Shown in pieces: positions 63,101 through 64,000 of a DNA stretch of 64,000 bases (within the stretch, counting starts at the first letter, position 1; each line of letters opens with the position of its first letter). This DNA is from Clytia hemisphaerica (Eukaryota; Cnidaria; Hydrozoa; Leptothecata; Clytiidae): assembly GCA_902728285.1 (NCBI GenBank), contig CACVBU010000050.1, forward strand, positions 3,496,919-3,560,918, in the 5' to 3' direction. A program made the position numbers and the translations under genes. The notes under the pieces are model-generated. The model saw only the letters and a program-made list of their open reading frames with translations. It was not told where the DNA came from and did no database searches.

Positions 63101-64000
63101 GCGAACATCTGTCGTGAATGCGGAAGCATGGATCCTCCAGCGAAGAGCAATGTCTTGTAATCGGTTCAAACTGTTGATGCCCTTTGCTAAGATGTCATTC
63201 AGTGAATTGCCAGTTGGAGTTGGACTTGATGCGTCAAACACAACTCGACAAGGAGTGCTGACAGAGTTTGGTTTCCATACTGCTCTCCAAGGTATAAAGT
63301 GATGAAGTTGATTTGACAATGATTGTTGGACTGATTCTGGGAGATTTTCGACATAATCTACATACCCAAGGTCTTGCATCTTCTTTTCGGATAGGATGAT
63401 GTCTTGTTTGTCGGTTAAGTTTTCTGCCTTGTTTAGCTTTCGAAGTTGTTGATAGTAAATTTTGAGCGCTTTGTCTTCGTTTGACGATAGCTTGATTGAT
63501 GGCTCATGGATGAACGGCAGTTTGGCGGTAACAACTTTTGATTCTGTATTGATAGTGATGGATTTCTTGATAAGATCTTGCTCCACTTCCTCTTTGATGC
63601 TGATGTCTTCGATATGGCTCTTACATGCCTTGCAATCACGACACGTGACACATCTGTAAGTAATTTCTGATCCAACGTTCTCTGAAGCTTCAAAGTTCTT
63701 CATTGAGTTGATATGGAAGCATGACGTATCAAAGGCGACCAATGATTGGTAACTGAGATTTGATTTGAATGTCGAGGTGTTGAATTGCCCAAAATGTTGT
63801 TTGTGACTTTCAGCAAATGACTGATGTGGTCCCCCAATGATGCCGAGACTACCGTCAGCACCCTTGAAGACGGATTCAAAGATTGATAGACCATTTGCCA
63901 GTCTGAAGATGATGTGTGGGTGAAATTTAAAATACTCCATACCTATCATCATGTCAACATCACCTCCAACTGATTTTGGAAGTCTGGGTAGGTATGATGG
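60154..64000 (-). pseudogene. BEL/Pao LTR retrotransposon pol region, frameshifted, continuing past the window end
   Basis: Domains follow in the order expected of a BEL/Pao polyprotein on the minus strand. The end of the aspartic protease region (about 64000-63850, with MMIGMEYF) comes first, followed by a CxxCxxC cluster (about 63620-63660). The reverse transcriptase follows, with its YVDDC catalytic box near 62860. Next are the Pao-specific A17/RNase H region (62520-61900), the HHCC zinc finger of integrase (about 61310-61160) and the integrase core, with Asp residues near 61085 and 60895 and Glu near 60748. A C-terminal DUF5641-like domain ends at 60154. The reading frame changes at least three to four times (near 62290, 61500-61420, 60830-60750 and 60385), so the copy cannot make a full polyprotein. 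The frame is open at the window end, and gag with the 5' LTR lies beyond. Confidence 0.88.

Overview
The window is nuclear DNA from an animal, most likely a non-vertebrate. It is A+T-rich by eye. Its genes are split by many GT-AG introns, and it carries non-LTR (LINE-type) and BEL/Pao LTR retroelements plus many short terminal-inverted-repeat (TIR) DNA elements. Nothing in it looks bacterial: no operons, no CRISPR array, no recognisable tRNA or rRNA. The phylum cannot be fixed from the sequence alone.

Layout. 1-4583: no convincing exon; several TA-flanked MITE-like repeats. 4584-16191 (+): nine exons in continuous frame, the C-terminal 509 residues of a protein I do not recognise. 16192-22765: intergenic, with C-rich repeats. 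22766-47909 (+): a complete MSH2 mismatch-repair gene in 25 exons (927 codons). Its 7.7-kb intron 19 holds, on the opposite strand, a complete four-exon VWA5B-type gene (32755-37983). 48617-49561 (-): an intronless LicD/fukutin-like membrane protein, tail to tail with MSH2. 49562-55700: repeats only. 55740-57180 (+): a damaged LINE reverse transcriptase that runs straight into a 54-bp minisatellite (57183-58535), followed by a 108-bp tandem array. 59382-64000 (-): the 3' part of a decayed BEL/Pao retrotransposon with its probable 3' LTR; it continues past the window end.

The most striking feature is how densely the MSH2 introns are filled with TIR elements, several with clear target-site duplications: TA, 6 bp, 7-8 bp and 9 bp. 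In several introns one element makes up most of the length. Subtracting it leaves about 150-300 bp, the usual size of the clean introns in this gene. Several unrelated element families share one design: a short word found at or near the terminal repeat is repeated many times inside (GTTCTTA, GTTTCTTA, ACGTGCCC, ATCTGTTTCCC, GGCNNTGATGGGC). These words look like candidate binding sites for the proteins that move the elements.

The three recognisable host genes (MSH2, VWA5B-like, LicD-like) have no obvious shared pathway. Their arrangement is nesting and convergence, not functional clustering. I found no convincing new multi-gene system; the unusual material is the repeat architecture.
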